The translations under genes were made by a program, and so were the position numbers. Of a DNA stretch of 64,000 bases, positions 17,184 to 25,581 are shown in pieces. How positions within the stretch are numbered: the first letter of the stretch is position 1; every line of letters starts with the position of its first letter. The DNA is from Couchioplanes caeruleus. Lineage in GTDB: Bacteria; Actinomycetota; Actinomycetes; Mycobacteriales; Micromonosporaceae. The DNA is taken from NCBI RefSeq assembly GCF_003751945.1, contig NZ_RJKL01000001.1, forward strand, positions 7,024,501 to 7,088,500, given 5' to 3'. The notes beneath the pieces were generated by a model, which made no database searches, was not told where the DNA came from, and saw nothing but the letters and a program-made list of their open reading frames with translations.

Positions 17184-17488
17184 TCCTCACACACGTACTC
17201 GAAGATTCGCATCGCGTCCTCGAAGTCGAACTCGTCGCGGGTGTTGAGCAGCCGGCGGCGGAACACCATCAGCGACGCCGGGTCGAGGGTCTGCTCGAAG
17301 AAGTCCAACACGGCGGCGACCTGGTCCTGTTCGCTGCGGTTCGATGACGCCGCCGCCACCAGATACGCGACCTGCGCGTTCTTCGGCGCCTGGCACACCA
17401 TCTGCACCCCGTCGAGCACGAACGGGACCGCCGGCAGGCGTGCCCCGCTGTCTGCGGCGGCCTTCGTACTGGTCGTGAATTCGCGCAT
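17147..17488 (-). CDS. Tail assembly chaperone (gpG type)
   Basis: 113 aa, starting MREFTTSTKAAADSGARL, with AVPFVLDGVQMVCQAPKNAQ and a helical half (LDFFEQTLDPASLMVFRRRL). Size, position after the HK97-gp10-like gene and overlap with a -1 frame ORF identify it as the first tail assembly chaperone. It ends in a Gly/Ser run just after the candidate slip site. Confidence 0.75.
   Translation of the reverse strand: MREFTTSTKAAADSGARLPAVPFVLDGVQMVCQAPKNAQVAYLVAAASSNRSEQDQVAAVLDFFEQTLDPASLMVFRRRLLNTRDEFDFEDAMRIFEYVCEEWSGSPTGSGGG
17169..17172 (-). other. Candidate -1 ribosomal frameshift site
   Basis: On the coding strand the zero frame reads GGC TCC CCT ACT. A -1 slip on the CCCC run (Pro tRNA re-pairing from CCU to CCC) leads into TAC TGG GTC of the extension frame. 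The zero-frame stop follows five codons later. The position matches the conserved chaperone frameshift of siphoviruses. The heptamer is not a classical strong one. Confidence 0.5.
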
Positions 17489-17503
17489 CTTCGACTCCCC
17501 TGG

Positions 17504-17935
17504 TTAGCGGCGCACGATCCGGAACCCGGACCGGCGCGCTTCGTGTTCCATCGCCTCACGCAGCCACGGCTGCGGTCGTGTGCCCGGGTGCCGCACGATC
17601 GTGGTGAACACGACCTGGCCGCCTTTCTCGAAGCGCAGCACCCCGTCCGGGTGGCGCGGCCGGATCGTGTGCGGGCCGGTGCCGTCGTGCACGAGTTCGG
17701 CGTACTCGACGTCGTTGGTGACCAGCCCGTACACGGTGCCGCGGCGCACCCCGACTTCTTCGCGGTGCGCCGAGCGCAGCCGGCCGCTGTCGACCGGGCA
17801 GGTGAGCACCGCCCGGGTGCGGACCCGCCGGGCGACGCCGCGCACGAACGTGAGGACCGGCCCGACCGGGCCGGTGAGCAGCCGGCGGATCTCCGGCTGG
17901 AACAGGTCGAGGCGGGCCTTGACCGTGACGGCCAT
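17504..17935 (-). CDS. HK97 gp10-like tail completion protein
   Basis: 143 aa. The pattern RVRTRAVLTCPVDSGRLRSA, then YAELVHDGTGPHTIRP, then HPGTRPQPWLREAMEH is typical of the HK97 gp10 family, which closes the head-tail joint. Its ATG overlaps the stop of the gene upstream (TGATG). Confidence 0.85.
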   Translation of the reverse strand: MAVTVKARLDLFQPEIRRLLTGPVGPVLTFVRGVARRVRTRAVLTCPVDSGRLRSAHREEVGVRRGTVYGLVTNDVEYAELVHDGTGPHTIRPRHPDGVLRFEKGGQVVFTTIVRHPGTRPQPWLREAMEHEARRSGFRIVRR

Positions 17936-18207
17936 CAGCGTGCCCGCGGCCTGCGGGCGGGCCGGTCCTCCGGCGGCTCGGCGTCGGGGCGCGCGGGCGC
18001 GTTACCAACCGCGGGCTGATCTCGCGCGCGGATGGGCGCCTCGCCGCCATCCGGAACGTGCGCCGGGGGCAGGATCTCGTAGCGGCCGGCGTCGACGAGG
18101 GCGGCCAGATGCGGCCCCCACGACAGCGTCGACACCGCCTGATCCGGCACGCCCGGCATCGGCCACAGCGCCCGCACCGTCACCAGTTCACCCTCTGTCG
18201 GCATCAC
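17935..18207 (-). CDS. Small phage connector-region protein
   Basis: 90 aa: MMPTEGELVTVRALWPMPGV, then WGPHLAALVDAGRYEILPPA and a Pro/Arg-rich tail. Position between connector and gp10-like genes suggests a head-tail joining role. No family recognised. Confidence 0.6.
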   Translation of the reverse strand: MMPTEGELVTVRALWPMPGVPDQAVSTLSWGPHLAALVDAGRYEILPPAHVPDGGEAPIRARDQPAVGNAPARPDAEPPEDRPARRPRAR

Positions 18208-18210
18208 CGC

Positions 18211-18750
18211 TCACCCCGTCTCGTCTACACACATCACGGTCAGCACCGCCACCAGCACCTCTTGACCGACGCAGCCGCCGGAGGGGCCGACCGACGACTG
18301 CTCGGCGACGAACACCTCGTCGACGGCTTCGGCGGCGCGCAGGTCGTGCAGGACGGCGCGGCGGATCCGCGCGGCGTCGTCGGCCAGCGTGCGGGCGGCG
18401 TCCTCCAACAGCTCGTCGCTGGGCGGGTTGCCGTAGTCGTCGGCGGACGGCGCGCACCGGGCGCTGCCCGCACCTAGCTCGACCGCCCAGAACACGCCGT
18501 CGTCGCAGCCTTCCCCGACGGCTGTGCCGCGCGGGTTCGGGAACTCCGCCGCGGTGGTCGGGTACACCCGCACGATGCGTACCCACGCCTGCCCGGCGCA
18601 GCAGTCATCGATCGCGACATCGCGGCCGGGCACCACCGCGCACGACGCCGGCGGCCCGCCCACCGCATCGGCCAACGCCGCCCGGATGACAGTCCGCAGC
18701 CCGACCGCGATCGGCCAGGCCACATCGTCGGCCAGCACCGGCGCGGTCAT
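18211..18750 (-). CDS. Phage head-tail connector protein
   Basis: 179 aa, starting MTAPVLADDVAWPIAVGLRT at an ATGA overlap with the preceding gene. Four Cys occur, including DDCCAGQAWVRIVRVYPTTA, and the C-terminal half is helical. This is probably a neck protein of the head-to-tail interface, on position and length. Confidence 0.65.
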   Translation of the reverse strand: MTAPVLADDVAWPIAVGLRTVIRAALADAVGGPPASCAVVPGRDVAIDDCCAGQAWVRIVRVYPTTAAEFPNPRGTAVGEGCDDGVFWAVELGAGSARCAPSADDYGNPPSDELLEDAARTLADDAARIRRAVLHDLRAAEAVDEVFVAEQSSVGPSGGCVGQEVLVAVLTVMCVDETG

Positions 18751-19541
18751 GACGTGCGCCGCCGCGGTGAGGGGAGGTCGGCTGACCACACGACGCTGTC
18801 GCGCGGCAGCCCGTACGGGTTGACCGCGGCCAGCCACCCGTCGACCTCCGGGATGCCGGTCATGCCGTCGCGGGCCAACTTGGTCGGGTCGACGAACTCG
18901 GTGTGCACGCCCTGACGCACGATCGCCGAGACCCGGCGCGGCAGCCGGCACTTCGTGTCTCCGACGGCGGCCTTCGCGATCTCACACGCCAGATGCCCGC
19001 CCGCCCACCGGCCCGCCGCCGGCACCGGCACGCCGCGCTCGTAGGTAACGGCGAATGCGCCGGGCTGGTCGTCGCCGGCGGTGAGCTCCTGCCGGGTCGG
19101 CCAGCGGCCGCCGTCGGTGCGGACCAGCCAGCGCCGGTTATCGACCCGGTACGCCGACGCGGGCAGCGTCTGCCCGTCGACGCGCACCTCGAGCACCTGC
19201 TGCACGCCGCCGGGCAGGCTCACCTGCACGTCGCGGTCGCAGCCACAGTCGACCACGGGTCCGAGGCCCGGGCAGCCGCAGAAGGTCGTCCAGCCGGGCA
19301 GTTCCGGCGACAGGTACAGCTCCCACCGCCGCCACACCCGCACCCCGGGGTGCCCGCGTGGCACCGGCCGCACGGTGGTGGGGCACAGCCCAAACTGGCG
19401 GCCCGACAGCATCCACAGCAGATGCCCCGCCACCACCTTAGCCAGATCGCGTACCGCCTCGGGATGGTCGTCCCACCCGGCGCATTGCTGCACGTCGACC
19501 GGCCACTCGCACGAGCCACCGGGCGCGAGGGGGCCGGTCAT
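18747..19541 (-). CDS. Phage head-to-tail adaptor
   Basis: 264 aa, starting MTGPLAPGGSCEWPVDVQQC, with WRRWELYLSPELPGWTTFCG, a Cys-rich GCPGLGPVVDCGCDRD, and VRVDGQTLPASAYRVDNRRW. The last is the kind of strand seen in gp6/YqbG-like adaptors of actinophages. It overlaps the major tail gene (ATGA) upstream and the next gene downstream, so these genes are translated as a coupled set. Confidence 0.7.
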   Translation of the reverse strand: MTGPLAPGGSCEWPVDVQQCAGWDDHPEAVRDLAKVVAGHLLWMLSGRQFGLCPTTVRPVPRGHPGVRVWRRWELYLSPELPGWTTFCGCPGLGPVVDCGCDRDVQVSLPGGVQQVLEVRVDGQTLPASAYRVDNRRWLVRTDGGRWPTRQELTAGDDQPGAFAVTYERGVPVPAAGRWAGGHLACEIAKAAVGDTKCRLPRRVSAIVRQGVHTEFVDPTKLARDGMTGIPEVDGWLAAVNPYGLPRDSVVWSADLPSPRRRTS

Positions 19542-20452
19542 GCGACGGCGACGGACAGGAACCGCTGACCGCCCGAGGCGGTGTCGGTGACCGTCACCAG
19601 ATAAGTGCCCGCCTCGGTGTAGTCATGCGTCGCCGGCGCACCCACGGCGACCCCCGGGGTCACCCAGCCGTCACCCCAGTCGAGGGTGTACCCGCCGGGC
19701 GGGGCGAACGAGGCGGTGAACGTCGCCTTCAACCCGTTCGCCGTCAGCGTCCCTTCGGCAGGTCGCGGCACCAGCCCGGCGGTCGGGGCCGGCGGCGGCA
19801 GGGTGGTCCAGTCCAGGTGCAGCAGGTCCTGCTCACCCATCGGGTCGGCCAGCGGCGCCACCCCGGCCGTGCGCAGGTACACCGGGTACGGGCCGGTGCC
19901 CCACTCCGGGTTCTCCACCGCCTTGCCGGTCAGGGTGAAGTTCGCGGTGCCGTTCTCAATCGTGAAGTCGCCGATCTGCCCGTCGAGGATCTGCGGCAGG
20001 AGGAAGTACCCGAAGCGGGGCCGGCGGTTCACCGCCGAGCCCGAGCAGCGCTTCTGCGCGGTGCCGGACCACAACTCCAGGGCGACCGCGGAGTCCTGGT
20101 TCACCGCGGAGGTCACCCGCAGCCCGGTGCTGACGCCGTCCTCGTCCACGACGATCGGGGAGCCGGTGAACAGCGAGTACAGCTCCGGATCGACCCGGCA
20201 CGCGGTGACGGTCACGTTGTAGAACTTGATCCGCCGCCGCGCCGGCACATACACACAGGAGTCGCCGTTGGCGTCGCGCTGATCGATTTCCTCGCCGTCG
20301 TCGACCTCGGCGGAATACTCGACGGACACGAAGCCCTTCGTGACGACCTGCACCGGCCAGCCGCCCGCAACAAACACGGGATCACCGCATGGACCGAGCT
20401 TGGTCGCCCGCAGCATCTTGCCTTTAACAGGGGTATCAGTCACCGCAGCCAT
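19538..20452 (-). CDS. Major tail protein with C-terminal PKD-like domain
   Basis: About 304 aa from ATG 20452 (MAAVTDTPVKGKMLRATKLG), preceded by GAGGA. The core has the tail-tube pattern (VEYSAEVDDGEEIDQRDANG, then FYNVTVTACRVDPELYSLFT). The last ~85 residues form an Ig/PKD-like domain (YTLDWGDGWVTPG, then HDYTEAGTYLVTVTDTASGG), as found displayed on some phage tail tubes. Unusually, it precedes the adaptor genes in the operon. Confidence 0.8.
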   Translation of the reverse strand: MAAVTDTPVKGKMLRATKLGPCGDPVFVAGGWPVQVVTKGFVSVEYSAEVDDGEEIDQRDANGDSCVYVPARRRIKFYNVTVTACRVDPELYSLFTGSPIVVDEDGVSTGLRVTSAVNQDSAVALELWSGTAQKRCSGSAVNRRPRFGYFLLPQILDGQIGDFTIENGTANFTLTGKAVENPEWGTGPYPVYLRTAGVAPLADPMGEQDLLHLDWTTLPPPAPTAGLVPRPAEGTLTANGLKATFTASFAPPGGYTLDWGDGWVTPGVAVGAPATHDYTEAGTYLVTVTDTASGGQRFLSVAVA

Positions 20453-20814
20453 CTGGCACGTCCTCAACCGTGATCAGGAGGTCGGTGCCCGGCCCGGAGC
20501 CAGCGGCGCATTCTGGCGTGATCGTATCCCATCAACGCCGCGGTACCAGGCCGCGGCGCTGCCCTGCTGATCGGCCTGGCGCAGCGGGTCAGCGGGTTCG
20601 TGTTCGAGCAGGCGTCCCCCGGCAGCCTGTGTACTGCCGTCACGAGGATGCGGCTGACCTGCTGCCGAATGACGACGGCTTGCGCCGACGGAGCCGACGA
20701 GACCGCTTCATGTCAGCTGATGTGCAACTGATCGAGCATGGCACATCCAATTCGTTGAATCGATCTCCACGGATGAATACGGTCCTCAGTGGACTGGATC
20801 CTGGGGGAGGATGA
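20453..20814. other. No gene seen upstream of the tail operon
   Basis: The 360-bp divergent interval between the major tail gene and the NucB-like gene. It should contain promoters for both directions. I can see no clear sigma-70-type consensus and no ORF worth calling. Confidence 0.35.
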
Positions 20815-22080
20815 ATGCGCAAGCTACTCATGTCCACGGCGGGAATCCTGCTGATACTCGCCACCACGACGCACCCCGCTACCGCACGAGAACGCGGCCG
20901 ACCGCAGCCTAAACCCGCTCCGACCTCGGTAGCGACCCTCGCACCGAGCGTGAGCCGCACGGCGGGTGACTGCACGACGGTCCGGGCTCAGCTGCCGGAA
21001 CTCGCCCGGGCGGCGCAGCCGGGCAAGGCGTCGGTCAGCTGTATCGAGCCCACAAAGTCGAGCGCTGGGAGGACACAGAAGCCCGGTCCGACACCGCGGC
21101 TGGAGCCGTTTCCCGACTGGTGCAACGACGCACCAGGCTCGTGGGTTTTCGACTATGAGACCGGCCGCGAGTGGGTCTGCTCGTATGCCGACATGACGCT
21201 CAATGTGATCAATCTGAACACCGGCGCAGTGATCGGGCAGATCCACTTCGATCAGTACGCCTTCGAGTTCACCTCGTCCAGCAGCCCCACCTTCGGCTAT
21301 CAAATCATGCTCGACATGTACGGAGGCTGGGGCACGATCGGCGGCACCCTCGCGCAGGGCAGCGCCACCTGCACCGGCGCCTGCACGGTGAGCAGTTCCG
21401 ACTTCCCACCGCAGGCCGTGACACTGACCAACTCCCCGGACGGCGAGTCGTACCACCGGTCCACCGCCACCACCCGTGGCTCGGTCGGCGCCGCCACCGT
21501 GACCTGGTCGTACTTCTTCACCAACCCGACCTGGACAGCGCCGTCAACACCGGTCACCATCACACCGCCGGCGACCCGCTGCGACCACAACCTGCCCGGC
21601 AACAACACCGTGGCCGGCTGCATCATCCGCGACATCGCACCGATGCTGTACTACAGCATTTCGGGACCGTACGAGGAACTCGCCTGGCACGTCCTCGCCG
21701 CGCAGGACTCCGGGCTTGCCGGCTCGCACCCCGCCTACGGACTGTCGCACCCAGCGCCGCTTAACCGGCTGATCGACGCCGCCCAGCAGGACGCCAACTA
21801 CCGCCGCGCCTGCCCGTCCAGCTACCCGCGACCAGCCGGGCTCAGCTGCGACGAGTACCCGTTCCAGTCCAGCCGGCAAGGCGCCTCCACCGGCGGCGGC
21901 CCAGGCCGCACCTTCGACGGATGCCAGGTGCCGTTGCCGGCTGGAACCGGGCCGAGCGGCTACAGCGCCTGCATGATCGACGACGATGACAACAGCAACG
22001 GCGGCAGCGCTCTGAACAGCTTCTACATCGATCAGCGGATGCTGAACAGCGACGCCTTCTATGTCTGGATCACGCCGTAA
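20815..22080 (+). CDS. Secreted protein with NucA/NucB-type DNase domain
   Basis: 421 aa. A Sec signal (MRKLLMSTAGILLILATTTH, cleavage near ATA-R) and a Pro-rich linker come first, then a ~230-residue beta-rich region. The C-terminal ~110 residues match the NucA/NucB nuclease: DANYRRACPSSYPRPAGLSC, the signature CDEYPFQSSRQGAS, then GGSALNSFYIDQRMLNSDAF. These are non-specific DNases. A small gene follows 14 bp downstream and may be its immunity or accessory protein. It lies on the opposite strand to the phage genes, so it is an insertion or moron. Confidence 0.75.
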   Translation: MRKLLMSTAGILLILATTTHPATARERGRPQPKPAPTSVATLAPSVSRTAGDCTTVRAQLPELARAAQPGKASVSCIEPTKSSAGRTQKPGPTPRLEPFPDWCNDAPGSWVFDYETGREWVCSYADMTLNVINLNTGAVIGQIHFDQYAFEFTSSSSPTFGYQIMLDMYGGWGTIGGTLAQGSATCTGACTVSSSDFPPQAVTLTNSPDGESYHRSTATTRGSVGAATVTWSYFFTNPTWTAPSTPVTITPPATRCDHNLPGNNTVAGCIIRDIAPMLYYSISGPYEELAWHVLAAQDSGLAGSHPAYGLSHPAPLNRLIDAAQQDANYRRACPSSYPRPAGLSCDEYPFQSSRQGASTGGGPGRTFDGCQVPLPAGTGPSGYSACMIDDDDNSNGGSALNSFYIDQRMLNSDAFYVWITP

Positions 22081-22094
22081 AGGACTAACCTGTC

Positions 22095-22706
22095 GTGGTG
22101 GATGACCGAGGAGATGTGCCAGTCTCCGAGCACATGTTCTACCTGGCCGATACCGGCATCAACCTACGGCCACCACACGACTCCACCAACGGTCTGGCTT
22201 CCGTGCATCCGGGCGGCATCGTGGTGTTCACCGGCATCAGCTGCGGCCCCGTGCGGGTCACCGTCGATGCCCGTGATGCGCCACCATCCACGGCCGACAC
22301 GGAAGCCTGGGACGAGGTCCTCGAGGTTTCGGTGCACGCACCGGTCGGGAGAATGGTGGTTTCCGGCGTGTTCAGCGACGCGCCGGAACTGCCGGTCCTG
22401 ACCACGGCGGGCCCGGGCGACTACCGGGTCCGGTTGCACGCCCGCGGCCGCGACACCGCCATCGACCTGGGCGTGCTCGAGCCGGTCGAGGACTACCTTG
22501 TCATCGCCTGGCCGGCGCAGCTCGCACCGGAAACCAGCCTCAAGAACACCGACAGCTACGGTGCCGGACGGCGCCGCGCCAGACGCCGCGGGCCGGCACC
22601 GGCCACTGGCGCAGAAGACAGGCAGGCCGCCCTCCGGGCCCGGCTGCGGGCCAGGCTGCAGGCCGAAGACGACAAGTTCCACCAGCACCAGCGGGACAAC
22701 GGCTGA
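22095..22706 (+). CDS. Partner of the NucB-like protein (candidate immunity)
   Basis: 203 aa from a GTG. A beta-rich domain (HPGGIVVFTGISCGPVRVTV, AGPGDYRVRLHARGRDTAID, YLVIAWPAQLAP) is followed by a highly charged helical tail (RAALRARLRARLQAEDDKF type). No signal peptide, so cytoplasmic. Close spacing after a nuclease gene and a shared terminator suggest one transcript and an immunity or regulatory role, which is inference. Confidence 0.55.
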   Translation: MVDDRGDVPVSEHMFYLADTGINLRPPHDSTNGLASVHPGGIVVFTGISCGPVRVTVDARDAPPSTADTEAWDEVLEVSVHAPVGRMVVSGVFSDAPELPVLTTAGPGDYRVRLHARGRDTAIDLGVLEPVEDYLVIAWPAQLAPETSLKNTDSYGAGRRRARRRGPAPATGAEDRQAALRARLRARLQAEDDKFHQHQRDNG

Positions 22707-22708
22707 CC

Positions 22709-22747
22709 GGCGCCGCGCCACCACATCTGTGCCGGCGGCGCGGCGCC
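22709..22747. terminator. Hairpin terminator of the NucB operon
   Basis: A perfect 11-bp GC stem (22709-22719 with 22737-22747) starts 3 bp after the stop codon of the second gene. No U-tract. Confidence 0.7.
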
Positions 22748-23133
22748 TCGCGCTGGAGCCTGTCAGTAGCCCTCGGACTCCGGGGCTGGTTCCGGTTCAC
22801 CCAGGAGTCGCGTAGGCGGTGTGCTGCACCGTCTCGCGGACCCGTGGCGGCTCTTCGTGCTCCGTGTTCGTCGGGGTTAGGTGTCCGCAGCGAAGAAGTC
22901 CAACATGCCCCTCGTACGCCGGCGAGCACCACCTGATCGCTCGGGTGGTGCTCGACCCCCAAGGCGATCGAGGCGACCACGTCCGTTGGGTTCGCGCCTC
23001 GGCGCCACCTGCAGGGTCGCTGCCGGACGCAGTGGGCGGGACGGGTTCATCGGGATTCACCTTCGGTGTGAGAGGAAGCCGGCGAGCCACTGAACAGCGC
23101 CGCAGGACGTCGCAAAGGTGAGCCGCGGCGGGC
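22748..23133. other. No gene seen
   Basis: About 385 bp between the NucB operon and the convergent methyltransferase-like gene. No supported ORF, tRNA or repeat. Confidence 0.35.
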
Positions 23134-24117
23134 TCAGAACAGCCGGCCTTGGTAGGCCGAGGCCGCGTCGAACGTCGACGAGTGCGGCGGCGCCTGCCGC
23201 GGCGGCGCGGGCCGGGCCGCCCGCAGGTGCTGCATCAACGGGTCTTTCGGCGCGGGCAGGTTGAGCACGTGGCGGGACGCCGCCTCCTTGCGGGCGACCT
23301 CGACGTAGCCGAGCAGCTCGTCGATCGCTGCCTGCCGCTGCCGCAACGCCTCGCCTGTCCAGGCGGTCAGCAGGCCGTCACCGCAGCCGACGACCACACG
23401 GAAGCCCAGATCCCACATGTCGGTGTTGACCGCACACAGCGCGGCGGCCAACGGGTCGATGTCGTTGGCCCACCACTCCGCGTCCGCCGGATCCAGGCCC
23501 TGCTCACGCATCGCCCGCGCGGCGCCGAGCAGCATCCGGCCAGTGCCGGCCGCCGGATCCATGACGCTGCGACCCGGCGGCGGTTCGACCATGCGGCCCA
23601 TCAGCTCGGTCACGCACTCCGGCGTCAGGAACTGGCCTCGGGCCTGTTTCGCCTTCGCCGACGTGACCGCCTGCAGCACCGTGCCGAGAAGATCGACCTC
23701 ATGCCGGCGGTTCTGCTCCGCGCCGAGCTGCCATACCCCGCGGCGCAGGGCCGCCTGGCCGACGGAGTGCACCGCCCGCAACAGTGCATCGTCGAGGTTG
23801 CCGTCCAGGCACGTCCACAACATGCGGGCGCGGGGTACGAGGTCTGGGCGGACGATCGACCATTCGAGCCAGATGCGTTTCACCAGCTCGGCGAACCGCG
23901 CCCGGTCCAGGTTTGCCACGAGTTCTGGCATGTCGGGGTCCGGCGGGCCGTGCTGTCCGGCGACCGCCAGGGCGGCGACCACACTGATCGCCACTTCGTT
24001 GAGAGAGCTGCCGTACTGCCCGTGCCACGCCGTTGCGACCGCTTCGGCGACCGCTTGTGCGTGCTGTTTGGGGTCTGCCGGCACCGGCGGCGGCCGCCAC
24101 CGGATGATCGTTGCCAT
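23134..24117 (-). CDS. N6-adenine methyltransferase-like phage protein lacking motif IV
   Basis: 327 aa from ATG 24117 with GGGGAG upstream (MATIIRWRPPPVPADPKQHA). Helical N-terminus, then the type-I-MTase-like segment RGQFLTPECVTELMGRMV, the SAM motif VMDPAAGTGRMLLGAARAM and WWANDIDPLAAALCAVNT. After that the usual catalytic NPPF/Y loop is missing: the strand VVVGCGDGLL leads straight into a charged helix. It may bind SAM without methylating, or have become regulatory. It is second in a small operon under the phage promoter motif at 24588-24605. Confidence 0.7.
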   Translation of the reverse strand: MATIIRWRPPPVPADPKQHAQAVAEAVATAWHGQYGSSLNEVAISVVAALAVAGQHGPPDPDMPELVANLDRARFAELVKRIWLEWSIVRPDLVPRARMLWTCLDGNLDDALLRAVHSVGQAALRRGVWQLGAEQNRRHEVDLLGTVLQAVTSAKAKQARGQFLTPECVTELMGRMVEPPPGRSVMDPAAGTGRMLLGAARAMREQGLDPADAEWWANDIDPLAAALCAVNTDMWDLGFRVVVGCGDGLLTAWTGEALRQRQAAIDELLGYVEVARKEAASRHVLNLPAPKDPLMQHLRAARPAPPRQAPPHSSTFDAASAYQGRLF

Positions 24118-24237
24118 GAGTTCTCCCCTGGGGAAATGGGGCGCGCCCTCCGTGCAGCGTCGGCTGCGGGAGGGCGCGCAAGAGAGGTGATGCGGTCGGG
24201 GCGTCTTGCCGGTGCACAAGGTCCGGCGAGATGGTGG

Positions 24238-24558
24238 TCAGCGGATGTCGCGGATGGATTCGGCGACCAGCGCCAGTGCCTCGTACCGTTCGGCGAGGCG
24301 CACCAGGGCGTAGTCGAAGCGGGCCGCGAGTTCCGCGGTGGCGTGCAAGGGTGACCCGCCGAGGGTCGGCCAGGTGTTGCGTACGGTGGCCTGGTCGGCG
24401 CCCTGTTGCGCCCGGTCGGCGAGCTCGGAGCCCGCTCGTGCGACGAGCTGCTCGGCCTGCACGAGGCGGTCGATCAGAAGCTTGATCTGTCGCGGCGCGA
24501 CCTGCTCCTCGGTCAACCCGAACTCGTCCCTGATCTCAGCTTCCCGCTCGTCACTCAT
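24238..24558 (-). CDS. Phage hypothetical, helical
   Basis: 106 aa (MSDEREAEIRDEFGLTEEQV), almost entirely helical and charged, with IDRLVQAEQLVARAGSELAD. Probably a small DNA- or protein-binding phage early gene. It is the first gene of the operon with the methyltransferase-like protein, 30 bp downstream of the shared phage promoter motif. Confidence 0.6.
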   Translation of the reverse strand: MSDEREAEIRDEFGLTEEQVAPRQIKLLIDRLVQAEQLVARAGSELADRAQQGADQATVRNTWPTLGGSPLHATAELAARFDYALVRLAERYEALALVAESIRDIR

Positions 24559-24587
24559 ACCGGATTCCTTTCTCGAGTCGCGACTGC

Positions 24588-24605
24588 CTGTATATATTCA
24601 TTGTA
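24588..24605 (-). promoter_or_regulatory. Phage promoter/operator motif, copy 1
   Basis: On the minus strand the 18-bp sequence TACAATGAATATATACAG is identical to the copy at 53652-53669. Both lie 30-40 bp upstream of a minus-strand phage gene. TACAAT is a fair -10 hexamer, and the following AT-rich half may be an operator. Such an AT-rich block is conspicuous in this GC-rich context. Confidence 0.65.
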
Positions 24606-24834
24606 TTCAGAATGATCGTTGCCGTACATTTATGCGTTCCGATATGGCCGTGGAGCGGATCACACGGCGACCCGCTCACCTGCCCAGCATGGGCGCGCGG
24701 CGGCGACATGGCCTACGAGCTGCCGACCATGACCGGCACGGCGATCAGCCACCGCCCTCCGGTCGTCGACGCGCCAGGGCGAGCGGTCCGTTCAGCAGCA
24801 CAAAGGCCGGCTCACGGCGGCGTACGGTGGGCGC

Positions 24835-25237
24835 ATGATCAACACGGGCGGGGTCATCAACCCGGGCACGCAGCCGGTCGAGAACCCGAGCGAGGAGTTG
24901 GCGGTCGCCGCGCTGGAGGTGTTCCTCACCGAGGTCCGCAAGCGCGCAGCCTACCTGGAGGCCACGCCGCTCAAGCGCCGCGTCGCCGGCCTCACCGGTG
25001 ACCCCGTGCGGGACCCGGCGGCGGACCGCGACGGCCGGTACGGCTGGGACCTGCCGCTGTCCGACGGCCGAGTCGTGCGGCTGCTCATGCCGGGCGTGCG
25101 GGTGGAGCTGCTGCGCGATGACATTTCCGCAAGATTGCCTGTACGTCTCGGGGACTGCATGGTGGTGGGCCACGGCGGTGGGCATGGTCGCCGCCGAGGG
25201 CCTGGTCCTGGACCTCACGCTGCCCTACCTGCGCTAG
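24835..25237 (+). pseudogene. Frameshifted hypothetical gene
   Basis: The first frame reads MINTGGVINPGTQPVENPSE, then VFLTEVRKRAAYLEATPLKR and RLLMPGVRVELLRDD. Near 25130 the sequence continues in the next frame as DCLYVSGTAWWWATAVG and AAEGLVLDLTLPYLR, a natural-looking C-terminus. A single-base indel probably broke a ~130-aa gene. Function unknown. Confidence 0.5.
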
Positions 25238-25320
25238 GCCCAGGGGTAGATCAAACTACCCGGCTGTAGTTCGCGCGAGGCTCTTGGCGAGGGCGAATTC
25301 GCAGGTCACAGTGGGTGTGA

Positions 25321-25325
25321 TGGCG
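25321..25325. repeat. Target-site duplication, left copy (TGGCG)
   Basis: TGGCG directly abuts the left TGT terminus of the Tn7-like element and is repeated exactly at 33927-33931. Five-base duplications are the hallmark of Tn7/Tn5053-type transposition. Confidence 0.85.
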
Positions 25326-25339
25326 TGTGAGTTCTCAAC
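25326..25339. repeat. Left terminal inverted repeat of the Tn7-like element
   Basis: TGTGAGTTCTCAAC, differing from the right terminus at one position. It begins with the TGT typical of this transposon superfamily. Confidence 0.85.
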
Positions 25340-25348
25340 GGATCTGAT

Positions 25349-25370
25349 CCAGTCTCATTGGAATTGATCC
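25349..25370. repeat. Left subterminal TnsB-binding-site candidate
   Basis: A 22-bp segment with core AGTCTCATTG and TTGATCC, matching 14 of 22 positions of the right-end segment 33824-33845 in inverted orientation. Tn7-type ends carry several such sites. Confidence 0.55.
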
Positions 25371-25581
25371 GACCACCATTAATGTCGGCGTACGCGTGGA
25401 AGTGCGCAGCCGCGTACGCGACCGGGTACGCCGCGGCCATCGAGATCCGCGGCGCAGCGGCCGGCCGATCGCCGGTCCAAGAGCCAGCACAGATCGATTA
25501 CTGAGGGTAGTTCTGCCCAAATCCCTGGCGCCGTCCGGAGTAGCCGATGAGCGGATACAGCAGATGTCATGATCAGTGGTG

